A stretch of DNA of 64,000 bases, from contig NZ_LT960614.1 of assembly GCF_900231165.1 (NCBI RefSeq), positions 5,038,001-5,102,000 on the forward strand. The letters run 5' to 3'. The position numbers were made by a program, and so were the translations under genes. Each line of letters starts with the position of its first letter. Position 1 is the first letter of the stretch. Below the pieces are notes generated by a model, which was given only the letters and a program-made list of their open reading frames with translations, was not told the DNA's origin and did not search any database. The DNA is from Hartmannibacter diazotrophicus (GTDB lineage: Bacteria; Pseudomonadota; Alphaproteobacteria; Rhizobiales; Pleomorphomonadaceae). This document shows, in pieces, positions 47,139 to 55,813 of the stretch.

Positions 47139-48728
47139 ATGAGAGCCATTGAGAACTGGGTTCTGCTCCTGTGGGGCTGGAAGCGTTGGGCGCTTGCCCT
47201 TGCCCTTGGAGCGGCATCGGCCATGGCGATGGCCCCGGTCGATGCCTTTCCGGTTCTCTTCGTCACCTTCCCCCTGCTGGTCTGGCTGATCGACGGCACG
47301 CCGGCGACCAGCCTGATCACGTCGTTGCGCGGAGCCTTCGCCGTCGGCTGGTGGCTCGGTTTCGGCTACTTCCTGGCGGGTCTCTGGTGGATTTCGTCGG
47401 CCTTTCTGGTCGAAGCGGATGTCTATGGCTGGATGACGCCGATCATCACGGTGATCATCCCGGCCGGCTTCGCCTTCTTCTGGGCTTTCGCGGTCTGCCT
47501 TGCGCGCATCCTGTGGCTCAAGGGGCCGGGCCGCATCGTCATGCTGGCGTTCGCCATGGCGTTGGCCGAGTGGCTGCGCGGCCATGTCCTCACCGGATTT
47601 CCCTGGATCCTCATCGGCCAGGCCTTCGGTGCGAGCGACGTCACGGCGCAGGCGGCAAGCCTCGTCGGCGTCTACGGGCTGACCTTTCTCGGCGTTCTGA
47701 TCTTTTCCGCACCGGCCCTTCTGACGGGATCCGGATCGGAGGGGCGCGGCAGGGCGCAAAGGGTCTGGCTGGCGATTGCCGCGATCCTGATGCTGGGCGA
47801 TATCGGCTATGGCAGCGCGCGTCTTGGCGGTGCCGAGGCCGACACCGTGGACGGCATCAACCTGCGCATTGTCCAGCCATCGATCCAGCAGAACCAGAAG
47901 TGGACCGAGGAGGGCCGCGCCAAGGCGCTTCAGACCTATCTCGATCTGTCCGATACCAAGACGAGCCCCGACGATCTGGGCATTCTCAGCCGTACCCACC
48001 TGATCTGGCCGGAAACGGCGCTGCCCTTCATCCTCTCGCACGAACCCGACGCCTTGGCGAAGATCGGCGAGGCCCTGCCGCCGGGCACGCTTCTGCTCAC
48101 CGGCGCTCCGAGAGCGGTCAAGACGCCCAATTTCACGCAGTTCTTCAACAGCGTCTATGTCATCGGCAACGACGGTGAAATCGAGGCCGCCTACGACAAG
48201 GCGCACCTCGTTCCCTTCGGCGAATATGTGCCCTTGAACGGGCTCTTCGTCAGACTGGGTCTTGGCGATCTCACCCGGATGATCGGCGGATTTTCGAAAG
48301 GTCCCGGAGCGAAGACCATTTCGCTGCCGGGAACGCCGCCCTTTGCTATTCTCATCTGCTACGAGATTATCTTCCCCGATAGCGGTATTGACGAGAACAA
48401 CAGGCCCCAGTGGATCGTCAACGTCACCAATGACGGCTGGTTCGGAAAGACGTTCGGGCCCTATCAGCACCTCGAACTGACCCGCCTTCGCGCCATCGAG
48501 GAAGGATTGCCGGTCGTGCGGGCGGCCAACACCGGAATTTCGGCGATTATCGATGCCTATGGCCGGCCTCGGGAACAAGCTCCGCTTGAGGCCGTTGCTG
48601 TGGTGGACGGCCAGTTGCCGCCGGCGTTGCCTCCGACGCTCTATGTTCGCAACGGGCGGGCGATTTTCTGGTCGCTTCTACTCGCAAGTCTTGTTTTTTG
48701 GGCCTTTTCCAGGTTCCGTCAGCATTGA
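47139..48728 (+). CDS. lnt: Apolipoprotein N-acyltransferase
   Basis: A 529-residue inner-membrane enzyme. About six N-terminal transmembrane segments (15-215) are followed by a periplasmic nitrilase domain with the Glu-Lys-Cys triad: LIWPETALPF, YDKAHLVPFGEYVP and ILICYEIIFPD. A last hydrophobic segment is near 505-522. It N-acylates lipoproteins before Lol export, which would include LptE of this window. A 276-bp gap without a recognisable gene precedes it. Confidence 0.96.
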   Translation: MRAIENWVLLLWGWKRWALALALGAASAMAMAPVDAFPVLFVTFPLLVWLIDGTPATSLITSLRGAFAVGWWLGFGYFLAGLWWISSAFLVEADVYGWMTPIITVIIPAGFAFFWAFAVCLARILWLKGPGRIVMLAFAMALAEWLRGHVLTGFPWILIGQAFGASDVTAQAASLVGVYGLTFLGVLIFSAPALLTGSGSEGRGRAQRVWLAIAAILMLGDIGYGSARLGGAEADTVDGINLRIVQPSIQQNQKWTEEGRAKALQTYLDLSDTKTSPDDLGILSRTHLIWPETALPFILSHEPDALAKIGEALPPGTLLLTGAPRAVKTPNFTQFFNSVYVIGNDGEIEAAYDKAHLVPFGEYVPLNGLFVRLGLGDLTRMIGGFSKGPGAKTISLPGTPPFAILICYEIIFPDSGIDENNRPQWIVNVTNDGWFGKTFGPYQHLELTRLRAIEEGLPVVRAANTGISAIIDAYGRPREQAPLEAVAVVDGQLPPALPPTLYVRNGRAIFWSLLLASLVFWAFSRFRQH

Positions 48729-48868
48729 GTCATTGACATCGTTGATACGGCGGTCGAAAGTCTCGCCTTGGCTCTAGATCGCGAGAGCTATGATGCTGAA
48801 ATACCTGGATATACGAGAAAAATCGAGGGGATTGTTCGCTACCCGGCGCTAGATGCTTTGCTTTCAGT

Positions 48869-48879
48869 GCAAGTATTGC
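48869..48879. promoter_or_regulatory. GCAA-GTA-TTGC dyad in the praR upstream region
   Basis: A perfect inverted repeat lies in the 250-bp gap before praR, amid several further TTGC/GCAA words (48856-48882). PraR-type regulators elsewhere control their own promoter, so this is a possible autoregulatory site. Weak evidence. Confidence 0.25.
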
Positions 48880-48978
48880 TTGGCTAAACAAGAACAAATC
48901 GAATATGACACCAAGCAACTGCCCTGGCGAGGTGGCGTCGATCTCTCTTAATTCAATTTCATTGATGAGCGTGTAAGA

Positions 48979-49392
48979 ATGGCCGGTAAGAAGTCTCCCA
49001 ATCCAATCGATGTCCATGTCGGCGGACGAATTCGGTTGAGAAGGATGATGCTGGGCATGAGCCAGGAAAAGCTCGGCGACGGGCTTGGCATAACATTTCA
49101 GCAAATTCAGAAGTATGAGAAGGGCACCAACCGCGTCGGTGCCAGCCGGTTGCAGCATATCGCGTCGATCCTCAAGGTGCCTGTCGCCTTCTTCTTCGAG
49201 GATGCACCCGGATCGCCGGACGACGCACAGGGCTTCGCTGAGGAGCCGCGCTCCTACGTCGTGGACTTCCTGTCGAGTTCGGAGGGGCTTTCTCTCAACC
49301 GGGCCTTCGTGCGGATCTCCGATCCCAAGGTCCGGCGAAAGATCGTCGACCTCGTCCAGGCCCTGGCGGCTGACGAATCACCTGACATTTGA
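48979..49392 (+). CDS. praR: XRE-family regulator, PraR/PhrR-like
   Basis: A 137-residue protein with one Cro/CI helix-turn-helix: NPIDVHVGGRIRLRRMMLG, MSQEKLGDGLGITFQQIQ and KYEKGTNRVGASRL (about 8-65). The C-terminus is a short acidic linker and a helical tail. This is the rhizobial PraR/PhrR group, found in the same place between lnt and metK; PraR affects quorum sensing, biofilm and root attachment in Rhizobium. The ATG at 48979 follows GTAAGA. Its own promoter is likely in the AT-richer 250-bp gap upstream. Confidence 0.88.
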   Translation: MAGKKSPNPIDVHVGGRIRLRRMMLGMSQEKLGDGLGITFQQIQKYEKGTNRVGASRLQHIASILKVPVAFFFEDAPGSPDDAQGFAEEPRSYVVDFLSSSEGLSLNRAFVRISDPKVRRKIVDLVQALAADESPDI

Positions 49393-49562
49393 AGCCCGCC
49401 TCGACCGTGCCGGGTGACCGTGTTTTCCGGGCCTCGGAGCCACGGCGGTCAACGAGTCGCATGTGTCGGCGGCGCCATAGCGGCCGTCGGAAGGTGTCTT
49501 TGACGGCATCCGGGTCTGTTGGGTTCTTGCGAAGTGGCGCAAGTCCTGCGAGAAGACTGTCG

Positions 49563-49587
49563 GCCCGGCCACAGATCGGAGCCGGGC
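49563..49587 (+). promoter_or_regulatory. Hairpin in the metK leader
   Basis: GCCCGGC (49563-49569) and GCCGGGC (49581-49587) are perfect 7-bp arms with an 11-nt loop, followed by GCTTTCTT and then the metK start 26 nt later. It may end the praR message weakly or shape the metK leader. It did not match the SAM riboswitch layouts I know. Confidence 0.4.
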
Positions 49588-49612
49588 GCTTTCTTAGAGG
49601 GGTCCATCCCAT

Positions 49613-50782
49613 ATGTCGCGTCAGTCTTATCTATTTACGAGTGAATCGGTCTCCGAGGGTCACCCGGACAAGGTGTGTGACCGCATCTCCGACACCATTG
49701 TCGATGCCTATCTTTCCGCCATGCCGGAAGCGCGCGTGGCGTGCGAGACCCTGGCCACCACGAACCGCGTGGTGATTGCCGGTGAGGTCCGCGGTCCTGA
49801 AGAAGTCAGTGCGGACGTCGAGCGCCTTGCGCGCGAGGCCATCCGTGACATCGGCTACGAGCAGGAAGGCTTCCACTGGGAAACGGCCAAGGTCGAGGTG
49901 CTGCTGCACGAGCAGTCCGCCCATATCGCGCAGGGCGTCGACGCCCGCGAGAACAAGGACGAGGGCGCCGGCGACCAGGGCATCATGTTCGGCTATGCCT
50001 GCACCGAGACGCCGGAGCTGATGCCGGCTCCGATCTATTACGCCCACGGCATTCTCAAGCGCCTCACCGAGGTCCGCAAGTCCGGCGAGCAGCCGGCGCT
50101 GGGCCCGGACGCCAAGAGCCAGGTCACGGTCGCCTACGAGAACGGCAAGCCCGTTCGCGCCACCCAGATCGTGCTGTCCACCCAGCATCTGGACGAGGCG
50201 CTGACCTCCGACGACATCCAGAAGATCGTCACCCCCTATATCGTCGAGACGCTGCCGGCCGGCTGGATCAACGACGACACCATCTGGCACGTCAACCCGA
50301 CCGGCAAGTTCGTGATCGGCGGTCCGGACGGCGACGCGGGTCTGACGGGCCGCAAGATCATCGTCGACACCTACGGCGGCGCGGCGCCCCATGGCGGCGG
50401 CGCCTTCTCGGGCAAGGATCCGACCAAGGTCGACCGTTCGGCCGCCTATGCGGCGCGGTATCTGGCCAAGAATGTCGTCGCGGCCGGCTTCTCCGAGCGT
50501 TGCACGATCCAGCTGTCCTATGCGATTGGCGTTGCCGAACCGCTGTCGGTCTATGTCGACCTGCACGACACCGGCAATGTCGATCCGGAGAAGCTGGAGA
50601 CGGTGCTGCGCGACGTCATGCGGCTGACGCCCCGTGGCATCCGCACCCATCTCGGCCTCAACCGGCCGATCTACACGCGCACGTCGGCCTACGGCCACTT
50701 CGGCCGGGCGCCGGACGAGGATGGCGGCTTCTCCTGGGAGCGGACCGATCTCGTGCCCGCTCTCAAGGCTGCGATCGCCTGA
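49613..50782 (+). CDS. metK: S-adenosylmethionine synthetase
   Basis: A 389-residue enzyme. It begins with [17 protein letters not shown] and carries [12 protein letters not shown] and [19 protein letters not shown]; all three family signatures are intact. It makes SAM from ATP and methionine, the donor for the many methyltransferases in this window (RsmG, TrmB, the two rRNA methylases and the putative CcrM). Upstream is a 220-bp leader after praR. trmB follows after 21 bp. Confidence 0.98.
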   Translation: MSRQSYLFTSESVSEGHPDKVCDRISDTIVDAYLSAMPEARVACETLATTNRVVIAGEVRGPEEVSADVERLAREAIRDIGYEQEGFHWETAKVEVLLHEQSAHIAQGVDARENKDEGAGDQGIMFGYACTETPELMPAPIYYAHGILKRLTEVRKSGEQPALGPDAKSQVTVAYENGKPVRATQIVLSTQHLDEALTSDDIQKIVTPYIVETLPAGWINDDTIWHVNPTGKFVIGGPDGDAGLTGRKIIVDTYGGAAPHGGGAFSGKDPTKVDRSAAYAARYLAKNVVAAGFSERCTIQLSYAIGVAEPLSVYVDLHDTGNVDPEKLETVLRDVMRLTPRGIRTHLGLNRPIYTRTSAYGHFGRAPDEDGGFSWERTDLVPALKAAIA

Positions 50783-50803
50783 GGGCGATAAGGCTCACCG
50801 GTC

Positions 50804-51496
50804 ATGACCGAGATGAACGAAGCGCGCGACAGCGCATTCTATGGTCGTCGCAAGGGACGTCCCTTGCGCGACCAGCAGGCCGCGCGCTTCGATGACCTCT
50901 ATCCGCGGCTGGCGCTCGATCTGGCAGCGCCGGTTGCGGATGCCGGGGCGCTCTTTCCCCATGCGCCCGACGAGATCCACCTCGAAATCGGCTTCGGTGG
51001 CGGCGAGCACCTGATCCATCGCGCCGTGGAGGCGCCGGGTGTCGGCTTCATCGGCGTCGAACCCTTCGTCAACGGCATGGCCAAGACGCTGATGGAGATC
51101 GACCGCCGGCAGATCGGCAACATCCGCCTGTCGGATGCCGATGCGGTCAAGGTGCTCGACGCACTGCCCGACGCCTCGTTGACAAGGATCAGCCTGCTCT
51201 ATCCCGATCCCTGGCCGAAGAAGCGCCACTGGAAGCGCCGTTTCGTCGGGCCGGACAACGTGGCCCGCTTTGCCCGCGTCCTGAAGCCAGGCGGAGAATT
51301 CCGCTTTGCCTCCGACATCGACACCTATGTCGACTGGACCTTGCGGCATGTCCGCTTCCATCCGGATTTTGAATGGATGGCACGGCGCGCCGCCGACTGG
51401 CAGGCGCCCTATCCCGGCTGGCCGGGCACCCGCTACGAGGCAAAGGCCCTGCGCGAAGGCCGCACGCCGGCCTATCTGACCTTCAGGCGGCTCTAG
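50804..51496 (+). CDS. trmB: tRNA (guanine(46)-N7)-methyltransferase
   Basis: A 230-residue SAM enzyme with the start [21 protein letters not shown] in part, the SAM loop [15 protein letters not shown], and the catalytic [18 protein letters not shown]. It makes m7G46 in tRNA variable loops. It lies 21 bp after metK, which supplies its cofactor, as in other Rhizobiales. Confidence 0.96.
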   Translation: MTEMNEARDSAFYGRRKGRPLRDQQAARFDDLYPRLALDLAAPVADAGALFPHAPDEIHLEIGFGGGEHLIHRAVEAPGVGFIGVEPFVNGMAKTLMEIDRRQIGNIRLSDADAVKVLDALPDASLTRISLLYPDPWPKKRHWKRRFVGPDNVARFARVLKPGGEFRFASDIDTYVDWTLRHVRFHPDFEWMARRAADWQAPYPGWPGTRYEAKALREGRTPAYLTFRRL

Positions 51497-51631
51497 AGCA
51501 AATCCAGGAAAAGCATGCCCTCGCGAAGGCGAGGGGGGAAGCCGGTTCTCGGGAAATCCGATGCTCGAACAGAAAGTTGATGCCACGGCGCGCTCATGGA
51601 AGTCCGCTTGAGTGCACGCCGCTCCGATCGG

Positions 51632-52225
51632 TCACCTGAGAACGGCGAGGCCGACCGAGAGGATGAGCAGGATCGCGAAGCCGATGTTGATCGCGCGGCT
51701 TGCCTTCGGCTCGCGAAAATAGCGCGTGAGCATCGCGCCCGCCTGAAGCCAGACCACATTCACGATCGCAATGTCGGCAAGAAGCAGCCCCGTCTTGGCA
51801 AGACCGTCGGCGGCGGGGCTGTCCTGGAGCAGCTGGAAGCCGGAAAACAGCGATGCCATGGCCGCATAGGCCTTCGGATTGACCAGCGACAGGAAGGCTC
51901 CGTCCCGGAAACGCGGCAGGCGACGCCTGGCGCCGGCATCGTCAAGCGGTGGAGCGGTCGCGATCTTCCAGGCCAGCCAGAGGAAATAGACGCCGGCGGC
52001 GATCGTGAGGACAGCCGCTGCCGACGGAACGGCCAGAAGAATGCCGGTCACCCCGGTGCCGACGATCGCCATGACCGCCAGCATGCCGGCAAGCAGTCCC
52101 CAGAAATAGGGCATCGATGCGCGCGCGCCGAATGCGGCGCCGGCGGCGGCAAGGCTGAGCGTGTTGGGGCCGGGACTGCCCGTCAGGGCGAGTGCCGCTG
52201 TGACGAAGCCGATCAGGGTTTCCAT
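51632..52225 (-). CDS. LysE/RhtB-family amino acid exporter
   Basis: A 197-residue membrane protein with about five or six hydrophobic segments. The family start is ALALTGSPGPNTLSLAAAGAAFG, and FLSLVNPKAYAAMASLFSGF is the second signature. It probably exports an amino acid or homoserine-lactone-like molecule; substrate unknown. The ATG at 52225 matches the family; an upstream extension to 52399 overlaps the rimP promoter region. It is convergent with trmB. Confidence 0.88.
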   Translation of the reverse strand: METLIGFVTAALALTGSPGPNTLSLAAAGAAFGARASMPYFWGLLAGMLAVMAIVGTGVTGILLAVPSAAAVLTIAAGVYFLWLAWKIATAPPLDDAGARRRLPRFRDGAFLSLVNPKAYAAMASLFSGFQLLQDSPAADGLAKTGLLLADIAIVNVVWLQAGAMLTRYFREPKASRAINIGFAILLILSVGLAVLR

Positions 52226-52355
52226 CGGACTTGCTTGGCGAGGTGACAAAACGATTGCCCGGATTTGACCAGAGATCGCACGGTTGCGCCACCCGTTTCC
52301 TCGCGGCGGCGGCGAGGGAAAAGAGGCCGGGGCGGAAACAATCCCGCCGCCGCCC

Positions 52356-52383
52356 TTGATTTTCTGCGGACACTGCGTATATT
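52356..52383 (+). promoter_or_regulatory. Sigma-70-type promoter for the rimP-nusA-infB operon
   Basis: TTGATT (52356-52361), a 16-nt spacer and TATATT (52378-52383) give a promoter predicted to start near 52390, about 155 nt before rimP. No better match was seen in the gap. Confidence 0.6.
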
Positions 52384-52426
52384 CGCGCTCATTCATCAAA
52401 CCTTGATGCGCTAATCAAAGCGGATT

Positions 52427-52458
52427 GAGAGTGGGGCCCCTCGGGACCCGCTCTTTTT
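52427..52458 (+). terminator. Attenuator-like terminator in the rimP leader
   Basis: GAGTGGGGCCC (52429-52439) pairs with GGGACCCGCTC (52443-52453), with one G-A mismatch and one G-T pair, and TTTTT follows (52454-52458). It lies after the predicted promoter and before rimP, with no plus-strand gene to end since trmB 930 bp upstream. Two more hairpins abut the start codon: GAGCCC/GGGCTC (52515-52530) and CCAAG/CTTGG (52530-52542). Premature termination control is inferred. Confidence 0.7.
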
Positions 52459-52544
52459 GGCATAGGCGCACTCAAGACTTGGCTGAGACGTTTTTCCGGC
52501 GGACGCCGGTTCATGAGCCCTTAGGGGCTCCAAGTGGCTTGGAC

Positions 52545-53186
52545 ATGGCAGACAACCTGATCGACGGGCAAGAGGACGATGGCGCGGGGCCGGCCGGTGA
52601 CGGCATGGCGGAGGAGGTGATCGCCTCCGGCGCGCCCACTTTTGCCGCTCCTCTCGACGAACCGCGCCTTGTTCGGGAAACCGGACCCGAGGCCCGCGTG
52701 GCGGCGATCATCGACCCGATCCTGATCGACCTCGGCTATCGGCTCGTGCGCGTCCGTCTGTCCGGCATGAACGGTCTGACGCTGCAGATCATGGCCGAGC
52801 GTCCGGACGGCACGATGAATGTCGAGGACTGCGAGGCCGTGAGCCGCGCCATCTCGCCGGCGCTGGACGTCGAGGACCCGATCGACCGCGCCTATCATCT
52901 CGAGGTGTCCTCGCCGGGCATGGACAGGATTCTGGTGCGCAAGAGCGATTTCGTGCGCTGGCAGGGGCACGAGGCAAGGATCGAACTGGCCGTTCCCCTC
53001 AATGGCCGCAAGCGGTTTCGCGGCTGGCTGATGGAGGTCGAGGGCGACACCGGCGGCGTACGCCTGCTGCAGCCGCTCGAGGACGGTACCCAGGAAGTCC
53101 GCTTCCCGCTTGATACCATCGACGAGGTCCGCCTCGTCCTCAATGACGCTCTGATCAAGGCTTCGCTGAAGGCGGGCAAGAGCTGA
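52545..53186 (+). CDS. rimP: Ribosome maturation factor RimP
   Basis: A 213-residue protein. After an acidic N-terminus (1-45) come [20 protein letters not shown], then [21 protein letters not shown] and [23 protein letters not shown] in part, which define RimP. It helps assemble the 30S subunit. The ATG at 52545 lacks a normal ribosome site and is preceded by a hairpin ending 2 nt before it; a TTG at 52539 is in frame. It heads the rimP-nusA-ylxR-infB-rbfA operon. Confidence 0.93.
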   Translation: MADNLIDGQEDDGAGPAGDGMAEEVIASGAPTFAAPLDEPRLVRETGPEARVAAIIDPILIDLGYRLVRVRLSGMNGLTLQIMAERPDGTMNVEDCEAVSRAISPALDVEDPIDRAYHLEVSSPGMDRILVRKSDFVRWQGHEARIELAVPLNGRKRFRGWLMEVEGDTGGVRLLQPLEDGTQEVRFPLDTIDEVRLVLNDALIKASLKAGKS

Positions 53187-53246
53187 CAATAACCCGGGCC
53201 AGGGGAAACGGCCCGATGCCGCAAGGCACGAAGGAGAGACAATGTC

Positions 53247-54863
53247 ATGGCTGTGAGCGCTAACCGGCTGGAGCTGCTGCAGATCGCCGATGCGGTCGCC
53301 CGCGAGAAGTCGATCGACCGGCAGATCGTGATCGCCGCGATGGAGGACGCCATTCAGAAGGCGGCCCGTTCGCGTTACGGTCAGGAAACCGACGTGCGCG
53401 CCGAGATTCACAGCCGCACGGGCGAGATCAAGCTCCAGCGCCTGCTGCAGGTCGTCGAGAGCGTCGAGAATTCGGCCACCGAAATCGACCTCGAAGAGGC
53501 CCAGCACCGCAATCCCGGCGCCCGCGTCGGCGACTTCATCGCCGAGCCGCTGCCGCCGATCGACTTCGGCCGCATCGCCGCCCAGTCGGCCAAGCAGGTC
53601 ATCGTGCAGAAGGTGCGCGAGGCCGAGCGCGACCATCAGTTCGATGAGTTCAAGGATCGCATCGGCGAGGTCATCAACGGCGTCGTCAAGCGCGTCGAAT
53701 ACGGTAACGTCATCGTCGACCTCGGCCGCGGCGAGGCGATTGTCCGCCGCGACGAGCTGATCCCGCGCGAGGCCTTCCGCTATGGCGACCGCATCCGCGC
53801 GCTGATCTACGACGTGCGCCGCGAGCAGCGCGGCCCGCAGGTCTTCCTGTCGCGCACCCATCCGCAGTTCATGGCCAAGCTCTTCGCCCAGGAAGTGCCG
53901 GAGATCTACGACGGCATCATCGAGCTGAAGTCGGTGGCCCGCGATCCGGGTTCCCGCGCCAAGATCGCGGTCATCTCCAAGGACAGCTCCATCGACCCGG
54001 TCGGCGCCTGCGTCGGCATGCGCGGCAGTCGCGTCCAGGCCGTGGTGCAGGAACTGCAGGGCGAGAAGATCGACATCATTCCCTGGAGCCCGGATCCGGC
54101 GACCTTCATCGTCAACGCGCTGCAGCCGGCGGAAGTCGCCAAGGTGGTGCTCGACGAGGACGCCGAGCGCATCGAGGTGGTCGTGCCGGACGAGCAGCTT
54201 TCGCTCGCCATCGGCCGCCGCGGCCAGAACGTGCGCCTTGCCTCCCAGCTCACCGGCTGGGACATCGACATCCTGACCGAGCAGGAAGAGTCCGAGCGCC
54301 GGCAGAAGGAATTCGCCGAGCGCACCGAGATCTTCATGGAAGCGCTGAATGTCGACGAGGTGGTCGGCCAGCTTCTCGCCACCGAGGGCTTCACCTCGGT
54401 CGAGGAGATTGCCTATGTCGATCTCGACGAAATCTCCACCATCGAGGGCTTCGACGACGACACGGCCGAGGAAATCCAGGCCCGGGCGAACGAGTATCTC
54501 GAGGCTCGGGAGAAGGCTCTCGACGACGAGCGTGTCGCCCTTGGCGTTGCCGACGAGCTGCGCCAGATCGACGGCGTGACCACGGCGATGCTGGTTGCCT
54601 TCGGCAAGGACGACATCAAGTCGATCGAGGATCTGGCCGGCTGCGCCACCGATGATCTCGTCGGCTGGACCGAGCGCAAGAACGGCGAGACCCAGCGTTT
54701 CCCCGGCACCCTGACCTCCTTCGACGTATCGCGGGCCGACGCGGAGGCCATGATCATGGCCGCGCGCGTTGCCGCGGGCTGGATCGAGCCGGAGCCGGAA
54801 GAGGAAGCGGTGTCGGACGAGGAGACCACCGAGGCGTCGGAAGAGGTTTCCGAAAGCCTCTGA
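53247..54863 (+). CDS. nusA: Transcription termination/antitermination factor NusA
   Basis: A 538-residue NusA of the long alphaproteobacterial type. The N-terminal polymerase-binding part starts [19 protein letters not shown]. The S1 domain has [18 protein letters not shown]. Two KH domains follow, with [17 protein letters not shown] and [16 protein letters not shown]. Two helix-hairpin-helix acidic repeats sit near 350-500, and the tail is Glu-rich. It controls pausing, termination and antitermination. AAGGAG stands 11 nt before the ATG. Confidence 0.97.
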   Translation: MAVSANRLELLQIADAVAREKSIDRQIVIAAMEDAIQKAARSRYGQETDVRAEIHSRTGEIKLQRLLQVVESVENSATEIDLEEAQHRNPGARVGDFIAEPLPPIDFGRIAAQSAKQVIVQKVREAERDHQFDEFKDRIGEVINGVVKRVEYGNVIVDLGRGEAIVRRDELIPREAFRYGDRIRALIYDVRREQRGPQVFLSRTHPQFMAKLFAQEVPEIYDGIIELKSVARDPGSRAKIAVISKDSSIDPVGACVGMRGSRVQAVVQELQGEKIDIIPWSPDPATFIVNALQPAEVAKVVLDEDAERIEVVVPDEQLSLAIGRRGQNVRLASQLTGWDIDILTEQEESERRQKEFAERTEIFMEALNVDEVVGQLLATEGFTSVEEIAYVDLDEISTIEGFDDDTAEEIQARANEYLEAREKALDDERVALGVADELRQIDGVTTAMLVAFGKDDIKSIEDLAGCATDDLVGWTERKNGETQRFPGTLTSFDVSRADAEAMIMAARVAAGWIEPEPEEEAVSDEETTEASEEVSESL

Positions 54864-54881
54864 AAAGCAAGGAGCGGCTGA

Positions 54882-55565
54882 ATGGCGCCGCGCAGCAAGG
54901 ACGCCGAGCGCACCTGTCTGGTGACCCGCGAGGCGCAGCCTCCGGACGGATTGATCCGTTTCGTGGTCGATCCGTCGGGTCAGGTAATCCCGGACATCCG
55001 GGAAAAGCTGCCGGGGCGGGGCGCATGGGTCGGCGGGCGGCGCGATCTGGTCGAGACGGCGATCAGAAAGAAGCTGTTTGCCCGCGCCTTCCGCCGCGAG
55101 GTGACGGTCGACGAGGACCTGGCCGGTCAGGTGGACCGGCTGCTGGAGGACCAGGCGCTTTCGGCCCTGTCGATCGCGCGCAAGGCCGGGCTGGTGCGAA
55201 CCGGCTTCGGCAAGTGCGAGAGTGCGCTGGCGAGCGAGGATGTCGCCGCCCTCATGCATGCCCTTGAGGCGGCGGAGGACGGCAAGCGCAAGCTGGCGCA
55301 AGCGCTTAGGCGTCGTCAGGCGCTTGAACGAGAACGACAGGAGAATGCCGCGCCGCGCCGGCCGGTCCGTGTGATCGACGGATTTTTTTCCGGATCGCAA
55401 TTGGATTTGGCATTGGGCGGGGCAAATGTGATACATGCTGCACTGCTCGCCGGTGGCGCGAGCGGAAGTTTCCTGGGAAAGGTCGAGGCCCTGGCGCGAT
55501 ATCGCAGCCGGGACCTGAACCTGAAAGAGGACGGGATCGAGGCCCCCGCGGGCCTTGCCCCCTGA
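54882..55565 (+). CDS. YlxR (DUF448) RNA-binding protein fused to an L7Ae-like domain
   Basis: A 227-residue protein. The YlxR domain (1-85) has ERTCLVTREAQPPDGLIRFV and LPGRGAWVGGRRDLVETAI. A second half (90-215) begins LLEDQALSALSIARKAGLVRTGF in part, like the YlxQ/L7Ae RNA-binding fold that is a separate gene in Firmicutes. The fusion is normal in Alphaproteobacteria. Its position between nusA and infB is conserved; the exact role in translation or RNA processing is unknown. Confidence 0.9.
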   Translation: MAPRSKDAERTCLVTREAQPPDGLIRFVVDPSGQVIPDIREKLPGRGAWVGGRRDLVETAIRKKLFARAFRREVTVDEDLAGQVDRLLEDQALSALSIARKAGLVRTGFGKCESALASEDVAALMHALEAAEDGKRKLAQALRRRQALERERQENAAPRRPVRVIDGFFSGSQLDLALGGANVIHAALLAGGASGSFLGKVEALARYRSRDLNLKEDGIEAPAGLAP

Positions 55566-55638
55566 TGGCATCCAGACGATCGGCCGGATTTCGGCGGCGC
55601 GTGGCAGGCGCCGGCGATGGACGGCCTCAATCCGTTTT

Positions 55639-55658
55639 TCCGGCGCAACGACGCCGGA
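55639..55658 (+). promoter_or_regulatory. Hairpin in the ylxR-infB gap
   Basis: TCCGGCG (55639-55645) and CGCCGGA (55652-55658) are perfect arms with a 6-nt loop, in the 248-bp gap before infB. No T run follows. It may be an mRNA processing or stability element. Confidence 0.35.
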
Positions 55659-55813
55659 GCGGCGAGACGAACGCCCGGCCCAACGTGCCGGACCGAGACG
55701 AATGAGGGCACGCGGCCGCCAGATCGGTCCGTCGTGCACAACGAACGAGTGAAGCGTTGTCGTCCGGAGGGCCGGACCTGGCGGCGGGGTCACTTGGCAG
55801 GATAGAAGACGGT

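Noticed and set aside
45513-48578. A 1021-codon open frame on the minus strand opposite corC and lnt
   Set aside because: It is antisense to two genes with clear catalytic motifs, its translation is low-complexity Arg/Gly/Ala/Asp-rich text with no family resemblance, and such long mirror frames are common in high-GC DNA.
49393-49612. A SAM-sensing riboswitch upstream of metK
   Set aside because: The leader has a simple hairpin but I could not match the pseudoknot or conserved bases of the SAM-II or SAM/SAH classes; kept only as an unnamed hairpin.
52521-55793. A 1090-codon minus-strand frame opposite rimP-nusA-ylxR
   Set aside because: Same reason: it mirrors three firmly identified genes and carries no recognisable domain.
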